A stretch of DNA of 64,000 nucleotides from Propioniciclava sinopodophylli (GTDB lineage: Bacteria; Actinomycetota; Actinomycetes; Propionibacteriales; Propionibacteriaceae): NCBI RefSeq assembly GCF_004324755.1, contig NZ_SDMQ01000006.1:115526-179525 (forward strand), read 5' to 3'. Numbering within the stretch: the first letter of the stretch is position 1; every line of letters begins with the position of its first letter. Below the pieces are notes generated by a model. The model was not told where the DNA came from, did not search any database, and saw nothing but the letters and a program-made list of their open reading frames with translations. A program made the translations under genes and the position numbers. Of this stretch, positions 8,086 to 19,358 are shown one piece after another.

Positions 8086-8447
8086 GCCTCGATGGCGATC
8101 GTGCTGCCGACGTCGAGCTGGGGCATCTGCTCTCCGCGGACGTGGATCGCGCCGTGCATCTTGGCCTTGTCGGCACCGTCCACGTTCACCGTGACATGCC
8201 CGAGGGCGTCGAGGTTCTGGCGGGCCACGTCGCCGACGGCCGTGATGGGGTAGCTCGTGCCGTCGAGCACGAGTACCTGGCCCACCTCGATGTCCTGCGT
8301 CGTCCGCGCCGAGGCGTCGATGATGAAGCAGAACTCCTTCAAGGCGTCGGGGGCGTCCTCGCCGAAGGTGACGAACATGCCCTGGCCGATGAAGGCGGTG
8401 GCCTCCGGTCCGGCCGCGGTGACGGTGGTGCGGTACGTCTCGGTCAT
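8082..8447 (-). CDS. srlB: PTS glucitol/sorbitol-type EIIA
   Basis: A 121-residue protein of the Gut-family EIIA (SrlB/GutA). The conserved C-terminal half YPITAVGDVARQNLDALGHVTVNVDGA is easily recognised, with the LGH and FDG-like VDG segment. In the family, EIIA takes phosphate from HPr on a His and passes it to EIIB. It is in the order EIIC2, EIIBC, EIIA, HPr, matching the phosphorelay. It sits 19 bases after srlE and overlaps the HPr-like gene. Confidence 0.92.
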   Translation of the reverse strand: MTETYRTTVTAAGPEATAFIGQGMFVTFGEDAPDALKEFCFIIDASARTTQDIEVGQVLVLDGTSYPITAVGDVARQNLDALGHVTVNVDGADKAKMHGAIHVRGEQMPQLDVGSTIAIEA

Positions 8448-8466
8448 GAGGGTGATCCTTTCGTGG

Positions 8467-9555
8467 TCAGGAGGAGTAGAGGCCGATGCTGGCGAGCCAG
8501 GCGACGGCGACGCGGGGGACGCCGGTCAGGAACCGGGAGTAGAGGACCGACGGGACGCCGACCTCGACCGTCTCGGTCTCCGCCTCGGCCAGGCCCAGTC
8601 CGACGGGGATGAAGTCGGCGGCGTTCTGGGTGTTGATGGCGAACAGCGCGGGCAGGGCGAGGCTCGGGTGGATGGTGCCCTTGCCGATCTCCACGCCGAT
8701 GAGGGTGCCGATGATCTGGCCGATGACGGCGCCGGGGCCAAGCAGCGGCGACAGGAACGGCAGCGAGCAGATGAAGCCGAGCACGATCAGTCCGATACCC
8801 GAGCCCGCGAGCGGCGTCAACATGTTGGAGAACCAGGTGCCGAAGCCCGAGGCCTGGATGATGCCGATCAGCATGGCGACGAAGCCCATGAATGGGATGA
8901 CGGTGCTGAGCATCGTCTGCACGGCGTCGCGGGCCGCCTGGTAGAAGATGGACACGACGCGGCCGGCGCCGAGGCCGATCTTCTCGAGGATCGACTTGTT
9001 CTTCTTCGCGGCGATCGTCTGGCTGATCTTCTTGTCGGTGGTCCACTCGCCTTGGACCGCGAACTTGGCTCCGCCGCCGGCAGCCTGCCCGGACGCCGAG
9101 GCGCCGGTGGCCGCCGCCGCCCCCGCGGCTGCTGCCGGAGCTGCCGCAGAGGCCTCAGAGGCCGCCACGGCCTCCGACTCGTCGGCCAGTCGCACCTGGA
9201 CGTTGCCCACCGCGGACACGTAGATGTCCTCGTTGATGAACTGCGCCAGAGGGCCCGTCTTGCCGGTCGGCATGACGTTGATCGTCGGGATGCCCTTCTT
9301 GGGGTACAGGCCACAGCGGAGGGTGCCGCCGCAGTCGATCACCGCGGCGAAGACTTCGTCGTCGGGGATGCTGGTGCTGAAGCCGTTGACGGCCTCCGCC
9401 CCGGAGAGTTCGCAGATGCGGTCCACCACGTCGGGGCGCATGCCGCCGCCGACGATGTAGAGCACCTTGTTCTTCTGCTCGGTGGGCGTCAGGGTCAGCG
9501 GGCCACCGAAGCCGCCACTGCCCCGTTCGATCACGATGGTGCGGTACTGGGACAT
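8467..9555 (-). CDS. srlE: PTS glucitol/sorbitol-type EIIB(C) component
   Basis: A 362-residue protein. The N-terminal EIIB domain starts with [14 protein letters not shown] and has the phosphorylated Cys in [17 protein letters not shown]. An Ala-rich linker of about 35 residues follows near residue 155, and then a membrane domain with several transmembrane segments ([39 protein letters not shown]). Family knowledge: this is the SrlE half of the membrane permease. The ATG at 9555 follows GGAAGGG; earlier in-frame starts overlap srlA and are rejected. Confidence 0.93.
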   Translation of the reverse strand: MSQYRTIVIERGSGGFGGPLTLTPTEQKNKVLYIVGGGMRPDVVDRICELSGAEAVNGFSTSIPDDEVFAAVIDCGGTLRCGLYPKKGIPTINVMPTGKTGPLAQFINEDIYVSAVGNVQVRLADESEAVAASEASAAAPAAAAGAAAATGASASGQAAGGGAKFAVQGEWTTDKKISQTIAAKKNKSILEKIGLGAGRVVSIFYQAARDAVQTMLSTVIPFMGFVAMLIGIIQASGFGTWFSNMLTPLAGSGIGLIVLGFICSLPFLSPLLGPGAVIGQIIGTLIGVEIGKGTIHPSLALPALFAINTQNAADFIPVGLGLAEAETETVEVGVPSVLYSRFLTGVPRVAVAWLASIGLYSS

Positions 9556-9560
9556 GTGCG

Positions 9561-10112
9561 TCACCCTTCCACGTGGGGTTCGGCGCTCAGCACGACACCC
9601 TGCTGCTTGCTGACATAGGCGGTGGTGAAGTCGGTCACCCAACCAGCCACGAAGTTCATGACGAGGCCCACCAGGAGGTACCGGATGGCCAGGGGGCCCG
9701 TGCTCAGGCCGAGCGTGGTGACTCCCTGGGCGATGCCGAGCCAGATGAACAGCTCGGCAGGGTTGATGTGCGGGAATACGCCGTTGCTGGTGTGGCAGAA
9801 CTGGGCGGCGCTCGCGAAGTAGCTGGGCTTGTAACGCTCAGGCAGGAAGCGGCCGAGCGAGTGGACCATCGGGTTGGCCAGCATGAAGGCGCCGACGAAG
9901 GGCAGCAGCATGTAGCGGCTGACCGGGTTGTGGGCGGCCTTGCCGGCGAACCGGTTGATCTTGTCCTCACCGATCAGCTGGATCAGCGAGTTCATGGCGA
10001 TCAGCAGCATGAGCACGAGGGGAACGATGCTGCCCATCCAGCTGATGAAGACGGTGGCACCGGCCTGGAAGAGGCCGACGAACCATTCAGCGGCGTGAAC
10101 GAGGATGTCCAT
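9561..10112 (-). CDS. srlA: PTS glucitol/sorbitol-type EIIC component
   Basis: A 183-residue membrane protein that follows the E. coli SrlA pattern closely: [11 protein letters not shown] at the start, [37 protein letters not shown] in the middle, then [16 protein letters not shown] and [20 protein letters not shown]. It forms the translocation channel together with SrlE. It is preceded by gutM with a 49-base gap and followed by srlE after 5 bases. The polyol specificity cannot be deduced from the sequence. Confidence 0.93.
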   Translation of the reverse strand: MDILVHAAEWFVGLFQAGATVFISWMGSIVPLVLMLLIAMNSLIQLIGEDKINRFAGKAAHNPVSRYMLLPFVGAFMLANPMVHSLGRFLPERYKPSYFASAAQFCHTSNGVFPHINPAELFIWLGIAQGVTTLGLSTGPLAIRYLLVGLVMNFVAGWVTDFTTAYVSKQQGVVLSAEPHVEG

Positions 10113-10161
10113 GATTCAACTCCTTTCGATAATGCGGGTGGTACGGGTGGGCGTTGGGGGG

Positions 10162-10620
10162 TCAGGCCGCGGTGGCGGGGCGGCGTCCGAAGAGGCGTCC
10201 GAGCCGGAGGCCGACCTGGGCGAAGGGTCCGGGTGGGTCCAGCGGCTTCCCGCCGGCCAGGACGGTGCGGTAGTTGTCGCGGGCGTTGGCGACGGCGCCA
10301 CGGAGCGGCTTGCTGAAGCGGCGGTCGCCCTCGGGGGCGAGGTCGGCCAACTGCAGGCCGTTGTAGACGTCGAACGTCTTGAACCGCGAGAGCACGGTGA
10401 CGCCGGAGAGCTTGCGGCCCTCGACGATGTGGCCGGCGTCGTCGAGCAGGAACAGCACCAGCGCGCCGGCCACGAGCAGGCCCTGCTTCTTGCCGAGAGC
10501 GACCTTGCCGCGGCGGCGCATCGCGGTGAACGTGTCGGCGAAGTTCTTCGACTGCCTCAGCCCCAGCACCGTTTGGGTGAGGTAGAGCACGGCGAAGCCG
10601 ATCAGGAAGGTCCAGAACAT
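10162..10620 (-). CDS. gutM: GutM-type glucitol operon activator
   Basis: A 152-residue protein starting with a membrane-anchor-like helix (MFWTFLIGFAVLYLTQTVLGL) followed by RQSKNFADTFTAMRRRGKVALGKK and ILVEGRKLSGVTVL-like segments typical of the SrlM/GutM family, an accessory activator of glucitol operons. The ATG at 10620 is 8 bases after the stop of the PRD regulator. The C-terminal 30 residues are Pro/Gly/Arg-rich and not conserved. How GutM works is not settled; the N-terminal hydrophobic segment suggests membrane association. Confidence 0.8.
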   Translation of the reverse strand: MFWTFLIGFAVLYLTQTVLGLRQSKNFADTFTAMRRRGKVALGKKQGLLVAGALVLFLLDDAGHIVEGRKLSGVTVLSRFKTFDVYNGLQLADLAPEGDRRFSKPLRGAVANARDNYRTVLAGGKPLDPPGPFAQVGLRLGRLFGRRPATAA

Positions 10621-10628
10621 GTTGCTCC

Positions 10629-12530
10629 TCAGGTGGTGGGACCGGTGGCGAGGTTCTCCATGAAGTAGAAGAACTGCTCGTAGCTGGTGAGTCTCGAGAG
10701 CTTGGCGAGGGCCGGCCGATTGGCGCCCAGGCGGATCACTTCGTCGTAGACGCGGATCAGCAGGGTGTCGTCGTAGGCGAGCTTCGCGGGAACGGCGAGG
10801 CACACGATGACCCGGACACCGGCCTCCCCGTCGGACCGTGGGACCACCCCGAGGGCACACACGGGGCTGGCGATCGTCGGGTCGGTGGCGTGGGGGAATC
10901 CGATCTGGTCATCGAGCTGCATGGTGGCGCGGTCCTCGCGGGCGGCGATCGCGGCGGCGAACTCCGCACCCACCAGGCCTCGCTCGGTCAGGCGCGCGAC
11001 CAGGCGCTGGGTGCCCTCCCGGTAGTCGCAGCCCGCGGGCAACCGCACGAACCGGCCCTCGTCCAGCAGGGCCGCCAGGAACGACCCGGCCGACGCCCCG
11101 TGGGACAGCGGTCCGTGCGTCGGCACGCGGAGCGCGTGCAGCCGGCGGAGGACGGCCTGACGGTCGAAGACCTCGCCCAGTTCCAGCGTCGGACGCCGCG
11201 TCGCGGCGCGGGTCCCCGGGGTGGTGACGACGAGGTCACTGTCGTCCAGGTCGCCGGGGGCGGCGTCCGGCACGATGCTGTAGCGGGTGCCCGCCGGCAG
11301 GACCGACTCCAGGTTGGCCCGCACCAGGCGGGCCGTGGCCGGGCCCCGCCCCGACACGATCGTGACGACCAGGTCGCGGCTGCCCTTGGACGCATGCTCG
11401 GCCAGGAACACCTGGAAGTAGGTGGTGAGCAGCGAGAGTTCGCCGGCCTCGACGGCCAGCCCGGTCTCGCGCTCGATCACGTCCCCGGCGATCGTCGCCA
11501 TCCGCGATGCCGCGGGGTACTCGTCCCGGAGGCGTCCGCCCTGCGTGTCGGGTGCGAGGCGCAGCCCGAAACGCATCCGGTTGAGCAGGAAGGTGAGGTG
11601 CTGGCTGAACTCCTGGGTGAGTTCCGACGGCGCCAGGCGCACGTCCATCTCGTCGGTGATGCGCTCCAGGATGCGCCCCACGAGTTCGCCCGCGGCCGCC
11701 GCCGTCGGCCAGACACCGGTGGGTCCGTCGTCCACGACCATCCGCAGACCCGCGGCGGAAAGGGCCAGGAACAACACCTCCTCGTCGGGGAGCCGTTCGC
11801 CGAGCAGTGGTTCGAGGCGGGCGGCCAGGGCGCGGGCCAGGTCGTGGGCGGGCGTGTCGAGCAGGTCGTGGTAGGTGGCGGGCAGGGCGCCGAGGTCGTG
11901 GCCGGTGAGGTGCCGGTCGAGCACGACGGTGACCCAGCGCAGCATGTGCGCACGGCTCTCGCTGCCCAGCCGGTGCGCCGTGAGGACCTCCTCGACCGCA
12001 GCCTGCAGGTCGTCGCCGAGCGGGTAGTCCCGGTAGGCCGCCGCGTAGGCGTGGTCGAGGACCGCCAGCCGGATGCCCGCCTCGGGCCCGGCCAGCTGCA
12101 GGCCGACGCGGGTGCGTCCTTCGATGGTCACGCCGAAGGGGGAGAGCAGCGTGCGGAGGTCCGCGACGTCGGCCACCACGCTGGTGCGGCCGAGCCGCAT
12201 CTCGAGGGCGAGGTCCTCCGTGCGGACCGGCACCTCGCTGCGCAGCAGGCGGGCGAGGATCCACGCCGCCCGCCACTGCGGGTCGTTGAAGGACTCGCGC
12301 ACCGTCGCCAGGCGCTCACGTCCGCGTCCGTAGGCCCCGGCGTCCACGATGAGCAGGCGGTAACGTCCATCGGCCAGGCGGATGGAGGCGGCACCCTCGA
12401 GGGCCTTGTTGAGGTGGGCGATCTCGGACGCGATGGTGCGGACCCCGACGCCGCAGCGCCGCGCCAGCTCCTCCCGCGTCGTGGAGTCGGACGACTCCAA
12501 CTGGCTCAGGATGGTGACCGCTCGATTCAT
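10629..12530 (-). CDS. PRD-containing transcriptional regulator with EIIB/EIIA-like domains
   Basis: A 633-residue activator of the MtlR/BglG class. Order: N-terminal HTH (TREELARRCGVGVRTIASEIAHLNK), a second HTH-like region around residues 85-150, two PTS regulation domains (about 175-400), an EIIB-like domain (VVTIVSGRGPATARLV) and a C-terminal EIIA domain with its active-site region IGFPHATDP. Such regulators sense PTS phosphorylation state and switch on their own operon. It is the first gene of the glucitol-type operon and divergent from glpA. The ATG at 12530 has a strong GGAGGAG site; the earlier frame extension is rejected. Confidence 0.88.
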   Translation of the reverse strand: MNRAVTILSQLESSDSTTREELARRCGVGVRTIASEIAHLNKALEGAASIRLADGRYRLLIVDAGAYGRGRERLATVRESFNDPQWRAAWILARLLRSEVPVRTEDLALEMRLGRTSVVADVADLRTLLSPFGVTIEGRTRVGLQLAGPEAGIRLAVLDHAYAAAYRDYPLGDDLQAAVEEVLTAHRLGSESRAHMLRWVTVVLDRHLTGHDLGALPATYHDLLDTPAHDLARALAARLEPLLGERLPDEEVLFLALSAAGLRMVVDDGPTGVWPTAAAAGELVGRILERITDEMDVRLAPSELTQEFSQHLTFLLNRMRFGLRLAPDTQGGRLRDEYPAASRMATIAGDVIERETGLAVEAGELSLLTTYFQVFLAEHASKGSRDLVVTIVSGRGPATARLVRANLESVLPAGTRYSIVPDAAPGDLDDSDLVVTTPGTRAATRRPTLELGEVFDRQAVLRRLHALRVPTHGPLSHGASAGSFLAALLDEGRFVRLPAGCDYREGTQRLVARLTERGLVGAEFAAAIAAREDRATMQLDDQIGFPHATDPTIASPVCALGVVPRSDGEAGVRVIVCLAVPAKLAYDDTLLIRVYDEVIRLGANRPALAKLSRLTSYEQFFYFMENLATGPTT

Positions 12531-12715
12531 CTCTCCTCCTTCCGGCTCGGTCCGCTGTGGGTGACATGAACGTAACCCGGTGGGGGCTTGGGGGGGAGCC
12601 TTGAATAGGCCGGGGATCGGGGCACCGTGCGCCGCAGGAGCGACCGAATTCCGGTTGCCCACCGGATCCGGGCAGGGACAGGGTGGGGGGCAGCAAGCAA
12701 CCCAGGAGGAACACC

Positions 12716-14293
12716 GTGAAACGTCTTGAGACGGACGTCGTCGTGATCGGCGGCGGATCGACCGGGCTGGGCGTCGTGCGCGACGCCGCGCTGCGTGGCT
12801 ACCGCGCGGTTCTGGTGGAGCGGGTGGACCTGGGACAGGGCACCACCGGCAGATTCCACGGACTGCTGCACTCCGGTGGCCGCTACGTGGTGAGCGATCC
12901 CCAGTCGGCGACCGAGTGCGCCGAGGAGAACGCGATCCTGCGTCGCATCCAGGCGTCCGCCGTCGAGGACACCGGTGGCTTCTTCGTGACGCTGCCCGGG
13001 GACGACCCGTCCTACGCCGACCAGTTCCTGGCCGGCGCTGCGAAGACCGGCGTCCCCGCGACAGAGATCAGCGTGGCCGAGGCGCTCCGCCGCGAGCCGC
13101 GCCTCCATCCGGGCATCCAGCGGGCCATCGAGGTGGCTGACGGTTCGGTCGACGGCTGGCAGCTGGTCTGGGGGGCGGCGCGTTCGGCCATGTCCCACGG
13201 GGCCAAGGTGCTCACCTACCACCGCGTCACCCGCATCGAGCGCGAGGGCGGCCGGGTGTCGGCCGTGCTGTGCCGCGACGAGAAGGGCGGCGAGGACATC
13301 CGCATCGAATGCTCGTTCGTGCTGAACTGCGCCGGTCCCTGGGCGGGCCAGATCGCGGCGATGGCCGGCGCCCGCGAGGTGGAGGTGGTGGCGGGCCGCG
13401 GCATCATGATCGCGATGAACCACCGGATCGTGAACACGGTCATCAACCGGTGCGTCTACCCCACCGACGGCGACATCCTCGTACCGGTGCACACGGTGTC
13501 GATCATCGGCACCACCGACATCCACGAGTCCGACCCGGACCACCTGCCGATCCCACGCGACGAGGTCCAGCAGATGCTGGACGCCGGCGAGGCGATGATC
13601 CCCGGCTTCCGGACGGCGCGTGCGCTGCACGCCTGGTCGGGCTCGCGGCCCCTGATCAAGGACGACCGGGTCGCCGCCCACGACACCCGGAACATGAGCC
13701 GCGGCATGGCCGTCATCGACCACTCCGAGCGCGACGGCCTCACCGGCATGCTGACCATCGGCGGCGGCAAACTGACCACCTACCGCCTCATGGCCGAGCA
13801 CATCATGGATGCCATGGGCGACCAGCTCGGCGAGAACCGCCCCTGCCGGACCGCCGACGAGGTGATCCCGGGTAGCGAGGACCGGCGACTGTACGCCGTG
13901 ACCCACCGGCTCGAGGAGCGTGAGGCGGACCGGCTCGACGACCCGATCGTCTGCGAGTGCGAGCTGATGAGCCGCTCGATGCTCGTCGACGCCCTCCACG
14001 CACAGCCGAACGCCACCCTCGACGACCTCCGTCGCCAGTTGCGTCTCGGGATGGGACCGTGCCAGGGCGGCTTCTGTGCCGCGCGGGCGGCCGGGATCGC
14101 CTGCTCCGAGCAGGTCGCGGACGCCGAACGTGCGACCGGCCTGCTGCGACTCTTCCTCAAACACCGGTGGATCGGGCTGTGGCCCATCCTCTACGGACCA
14201 CAAGTGCGGCAGACCGCCCTGGACCACTGGATCTTCGCAGGCACCCTCGACGTCGAGCACCTGCCCCACCCCGAACAGGAGGTCGTGCGATGA
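12716..14293 (+). CDS. glpA: Anaerobic glycerol-3-phosphate dehydrogenase subunit A
   Basis: A 525-residue FAD protein: dinucleotide-binding VVVIGGGSTGLGVVRDAALRGY, then TTGRFHGLLHSGGRYVV, NCAGPWAGQIA, IIGTTDIHESDPDHL and TIGGGKLTTYRLMAEH, all typical of GlpA. The C-terminal part has a BFD-like [2Fe-2S] region: VCECELMSRSML and GMGPCQGGFCAAR supply four Cys. It oxidises glycerol-3-phosphate to dihydroxyacetone phosphate and passes electrons through GlpC to the menaquinone pool. The GTG at 12716 has an AGGAGG site. It forms an operon with glpB and glpC by ATGA overlaps. Confidence 0.95.
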   Translation: MKRLETDVVVIGGGSTGLGVVRDAALRGYRAVLVERVDLGQGTTGRFHGLLHSGGRYVVSDPQSATECAEENAILRRIQASAVEDTGGFFVTLPGDDPSYADQFLAGAAKTGVPATEISVAEALRREPRLHPGIQRAIEVADGSVDGWQLVWGAARSAMSHGAKVLTYHRVTRIEREGGRVSAVLCRDEKGGEDIRIECSFVLNCAGPWAGQIAAMAGAREVEVVAGRGIMIAMNHRIVNTVINRCVYPTDGDILVPVHTVSIIGTTDIHESDPDHLPIPRDEVQQMLDAGEAMIPGFRTARALHAWSGSRPLIKDDRVAAHDTRNMSRGMAVIDHSERDGLTGMLTIGGGKLTTYRLMAEHIMDAMGDQLGENRPCRTADEVIPGSEDRRLYAVTHRLEEREADRLDDPIVCECELMSRSMLVDALHAQPNATLDDLRRQLRLGMGPCQGGFCAARAAGIACSEQVADAERATGLLRLFLKHRWIGLWPILYGPQVRQTALDHWIFAGTLDVEHLPHPEQEVVR

Positions 14294-15534
14294 GCGACGT
14301 CGTCGTCATCGGCACCGGGCTCGCCGGCCTGACCGCAGCCCTGCGGCTCGCCCGCAGCGGCCGGTCGGTCATGCTCGTCACCAAGGGCCCCGGCGGCCTG
14401 CAGCTGTCCCAGGGCACTCTGGACATCCTCGGCTACACGCCCGAGCGGGTCGAGCGCCCCCTGGAAGCCGTCGCCGCCGTGGCGTCCGACCACCCGTACG
14501 CGTCGATAGGTGCGGACGCCGTCGGTGCGGCCGCCGCATGGCTGGCCGGGGCCCTCGTGCCCGAACTGCTCGTGGGCGACCCCGCCCGCAACCTCCACCT
14601 GCCCACGGCGGTCGGCGCCCTGCGGCCCACAGCCCTGGCGCAGCCCTCGATGGTGGCCGGGGATGCGATCGGGGGCCGCAGCTACGCGGTGGTCGGCGTC
14701 CGGCAGTTGAAGGACTTCCCCGCCGACCTGGTGGCCGGCAACCTGGCCCGCAGCACCGCCCCCGACGGCGGGGCGCTCGCGGCGAGTGCGGCGTGGGTCG
14801 ACCTGCCCGCCCGCCCGGGGGAGGCCGACCCCAGCCCCCTCACCTACGCCCGCGCCCTCGATGAGGAGGCCTTCGCGGCCCGGTTCGCCCGGGCGGTGGC
14901 CGCCGCTGCCGGTCCCGGCGACGTCGTGGCCCTGCCCGCCGTGCTGGGCGTGCGCCGCAGCGGGGTGTGGCGGCAGGTCGCCGAGGTGGTCGGACGCGAC
15001 GTGTGCGAGATCCCGCTGCCTCCCCCCTCCGTGCCGGGACTGAGGCTGTACGAGGCGCTGCTCGCGCTGGTGCGCGCCGCCGGCGTCCGGATCATCACCG
15101 GCAGCCGGATCGTCGGCCGCACCCTGGAGGCGGACGCCGTGGCGTCCGTCACCCTCGCCGCCGCCGGAGGGCCGCGCCAGCTCCGGGCGGACGCGTTCGT
15201 GTACGCCCCGGGCGGGTTCGAGAGCGGTGCACTCGAGGTGGATTCCTTCGGTGCGATCTCGGAACCGGTGTTCGGACTGCCCCTGACCGCCACCGACGCG
15301 GGGCCGCTGATCCCGGCCACCTACTGGGGGCCCCACCCCCTCTTCGCCGTCGGCGTCCGCACCGACGCCGCCGGCCGACCCGTGGACGCCGCCGGTGCGG
15401 CCGTCCACCCCAACCTGTACGTGGCCGGCGGCCTGATCGCCGGCGCCGAGCGCTGGCGCGAGAAGTCGGGAGACGGGATCGCCGTCGCCACGGCCGTCCG
15501 GGCCGCCGACCACATCACCGGAGGAACACGATGA
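14290..15534 (+). CDS. glpB: Anaerobic glycerol-3-phosphate dehydrogenase subunit B
   Basis: A 414-residue flavoprotein subunit beginning MSDVVVIGTGLAGLTAALRLARSG, a clear FAD-binding Rossmann motif, followed by TKGPGGLQLSQGTLDILGY, a GlpB signature region. The C-terminus has NLYVAGGLIAGAERWREKSGDGIAVATAV, the closing FAD motif. GlpB completes the soluble dehydrogenase with GlpA and links it to the membrane anchor GlpC. The ATG overlaps the glpA stop (ATGA), and its own stop overlaps the glpC start, so stoichiometric coupled translation is likely. Confidence 0.93.
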   Translation: MSDVVVIGTGLAGLTAALRLARSGRSVMLVTKGPGGLQLSQGTLDILGYTPERVERPLEAVAAVASDHPYASIGADAVGAAAAWLAGALVPELLVGDPARNLHLPTAVGALRPTALAQPSMVAGDAIGGRSYAVVGVRQLKDFPADLVAGNLARSTAPDGGALAASAAWVDLPARPGEADPSPLTYARALDEEAFAARFARAVAAAAGPGDVVALPAVLGVRRSGVWRQVAEVVGRDVCEIPLPPPSVPGLRLYEALLALVRAAGVRIITGSRIVGRTLEADAVASVTLAAAGGPRQLRADAFVYAPGGFESGALEVDSFGAISEPVFGLPLTATDAGPLIPATYWGPHPLFAVGVRTDAAGRPVDAAGAAVHPNLYVAGGLIAGAERWREKSGDGIAVATAVRAADHITGGTR

Positions 15535-16802
15535 GCGAGAAGTCCAGGGCCGAGCGGGCCCAGCACCTGCGCGAGCGGCTCAACAACGAGCTCAACCGCA
15601 TGAGCCTCGACCAGTGCGTCAAGTGCACGATCTGCGAGACCAGCTGCCCGGTGGCGGCGGTGACACCGCTGTTCTCGGGGCCGAAGTTCGTCGGCCCCCA
15701 GGCCGAACGGTTCCGCGACGGGGACTCCGTCGACCACTCCGTCGACTACTGCTCCAGCTGCGGCACCTGCAGCGTCGTCTGCCCCCAAGGCGTCAACGTG
15801 GCCGAGCTCAACTCGCTGGCCCGGGCCGTCATGAAGGCCGAACACGGCGTCCCGATCCGGGACCGGATCATCACCCAGACCGTCCTCATGGGCCAGGCGA
15901 TGACGCCGGTCGCCCCCCTCGCCAACGCCGTGCTCGACAACAAGCTGGCCCGCTTCGCCATGGAGAAAGTCGTCGGCGTCCACCGCGGCGCCCCCATGCC
16001 CACCGCGCGCACCCAGTCGTTGCACACCTGGCTGAAGAAGCGGCCCGCCCCGGCCAAGGCACCCACCCGCGGAGCGTTGGTCTACTTCCACGGCTGCGCC
16101 GGCGGCTACTTCGAGGTGGACGCCGCGAAGAAGGCCATCGAAGTGCTCGAACACCTTGGCTACGAGGTGCTCGTGCCCCCCCAGGGTTGCTGCGGCCTCG
16201 CCGAGCAGAGCAACGGCCTGTTCGAACAGGCGACGAAGTCGGTGCGCGCACTGGTGAAGGCGCTGCGCTCCGCCGGAACCGACCTCACCATCGTCAGCAC
16301 CGCCGGCAGCTGCACCGGCATGCTCAAGCACGAGGCCCACGAGATCCTCGGCCTACACGACACCGAACTGGCCGACGTCGGCACGCGGATCCGGGAGATC
16401 TCGGAGTTCCTCATGGAGCTGCACGAGGCGGGCGAGCTGCCCACCGACTTCGAGCCGATCAAGCAGCGGCTGCCCTACCACGCCCCCTGCCAGCTGAAGA
16501 GCCAGGGCATGGGGACGCCTGCGTTCGACCTGCTGCGGCTGATCCCCGGCCTCGAGGTGGTCGACAGCAACGCCACCTGCTGCGGCATCGCGGGTACCTA
16601 CGGCCTCAAGAAGGAGAAGTACGACATCGCCCAAGCCGTCGGCAAGCCACTGTTCGACATGGTGAAACAGACCGAGCAGGGCCTCGCGGCCTGCGACACC
16701 GAGACCTGCCGCTGGCAGATCGAGAACTCCACCGGTGTGCGCACTGTGCATCCCATCGTGCTCGTACACCAGGCTTACGGGCTGGGCGCGGTGACGCCAT
16801 GA
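15531..16802 (+). CDS. glpC: Anaerobic glycerol-3-phosphate dehydrogenase subunit C
   Basis: A 423-residue iron-sulfur subunit. Two ferredoxin-type Cys clusters, CVKCTICETSCP and CSSCGTCSVVCP, are followed by two CCG-type domains (PPQGCCGLAEQ; SNATCCGIAGTYGLKKE) with further Cys in HGCAGG, STAGSCTGM and HAPCQL. These bind Fe-S clusters and, in the family, anchor the GlpAB dimer to the membrane and pass electrons to quinone. It is the last gene of the operon. Just after the stop, the sequence runs straight into the truncated 3' end of a convergent reductase gene. Confidence 0.94.
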   Translation: MSEKSRAERAQHLRERLNNELNRMSLDQCVKCTICETSCPVAAVTPLFSGPKFVGPQAERFRDGDSVDHSVDYCSSCGTCSVVCPQGVNVAELNSLARAVMKAEHGVPIRDRIITQTVLMGQAMTPVAPLANAVLDNKLARFAMEKVVGVHRGAPMPTARTQSLHTWLKKRPAPAKAPTRGALVYFHGCAGGYFEVDAAKKAIEVLEHLGYEVLVPPQGCCGLAEQSNGLFEQATKSVRALVKALRSAGTDLTIVSTAGSCTGMLKHEAHEILGLHDTELADVGTRIREISEFLMELHEAGELPTDFEPIKQRLPYHAPCQLKSQGMGTPAFDLLRLIPGLEVVDSNATCCGIAGTYGLKKEKYDIAQAVGKPLFDMVKQTEQGLAACDTETCRWQIENSTGVRTVHPIVLVHQAYGLGAVTP

Positions 16803-16841
16803 CCCGCCCCGCGCGAACCCCGCACGACATCGAGTGCTGGC

Positions 16842-18384
<1,543 letters not shown>

Positions 18385-18407
18385 GGTGGAACCCTTCGTG
18401 GCGGTGA

Positions 18408-19349
18408 TCATGCCGACCGCGGTCGCGGTCGCGGTCCGGTCTGGGTGGGAGTGGCGGCCCAACTGGCGAGCAGGTCGAGTGCCTGGTGGGAGGGTGAGCC
18501 GGGTTCGGCGGTGTAGATGAACAGCGCCAGGCCGGGGTCCGAGGGCAGGTCGAGGCCTTCGTAGGCGAGGTCGAGGTCGCCGACGACCGGGTGGTGCAGC
18601 CGCTTGGTGCCGGTGCGGTGCAGGCGGACGTCGTGGGTGGCCCACAGGGTGCGGAACTCCTCGCTGCGGGTGGACAACTCACCGATCAGGTCGGTCAGCG
18701 CCTTGTCGTAGGGATTCCGGCCGGCCTCGACGCGGAGCGCCGCGACACTGTCGCGGCCGGTGGCCTCCCAGTCGCGGAAGAAGTCGAGGGCGTCCGGGTT
18801 GAGGAACCGGAACCGGGCGAGGTTGACCGGACGGACGGCCTCGTCGAACAGGGGCGAGTTCAGCGCCCGGCCGAGCAGGTTGGTTGCCACGATGTCCCCG
18901 CGGCCGTTGCACACCCACGCCGGCGACAACTGCGCGTCGAGGATCTGCTGGATGCTGGCCCGGACGCGCCGCACCGGGGGACGCCGGCGCGCGGCCGTGC
19001 CGGAGCTCGCGGCCCGGGCGAGGTCGAACAGGTGGGTCCGTTCGGCTTCGTCGAGCTGCAGGGCGCGGGCGACGGCGTCCAGGACGCTGTCGGACCCGCA
19101 CCCAATGCTTGGCCTGTTGCACGGATATTGCGGGAGGTTCGGCTTTGGACCGCGTGGGCGCGGTTCCGGCCAGGGATGGGGGGTGGTTGAAGCCACATCC
19201 CCGTGGTCGGCGAGTGAGCGGAACAACGGCCACGAGGCTTCCGTCACTTCTTGCAGGCAAGCGATGTCCCACTCGAGGGAGCCGAGCAGGTCGGGCTGAC
19301 CGGTCGTGGCGAACCCGTTGACGTTCCAGTCGACCACCTTCACACGCAT
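18408..19349 (-). pseudogene. Chimera of an endonuclease/phosphatase start and an MmyB-like regulator end
   Basis: The first 50 residues (MRVKVVDWNVNGFATTGQ, DIACLQEVTEASW) are the start of an endonuclease/exonuclease/phosphatase domain with the Asn and Glu of its first two motifs. After about 30 unrelated residues, the frame continues as the MmyB-like ligand domain: VLDAVARALQLDEAERTHLFDLARAA, then [53 protein letters not shown]. The regulator has lost its HTH, and the nuclease has lost its catalytic end. The join is near 19100-19190. It could still be translated but is unlikely to do either job. Confidence 0.8.
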
Positions 19350-19358
19350 GCCGGGACC

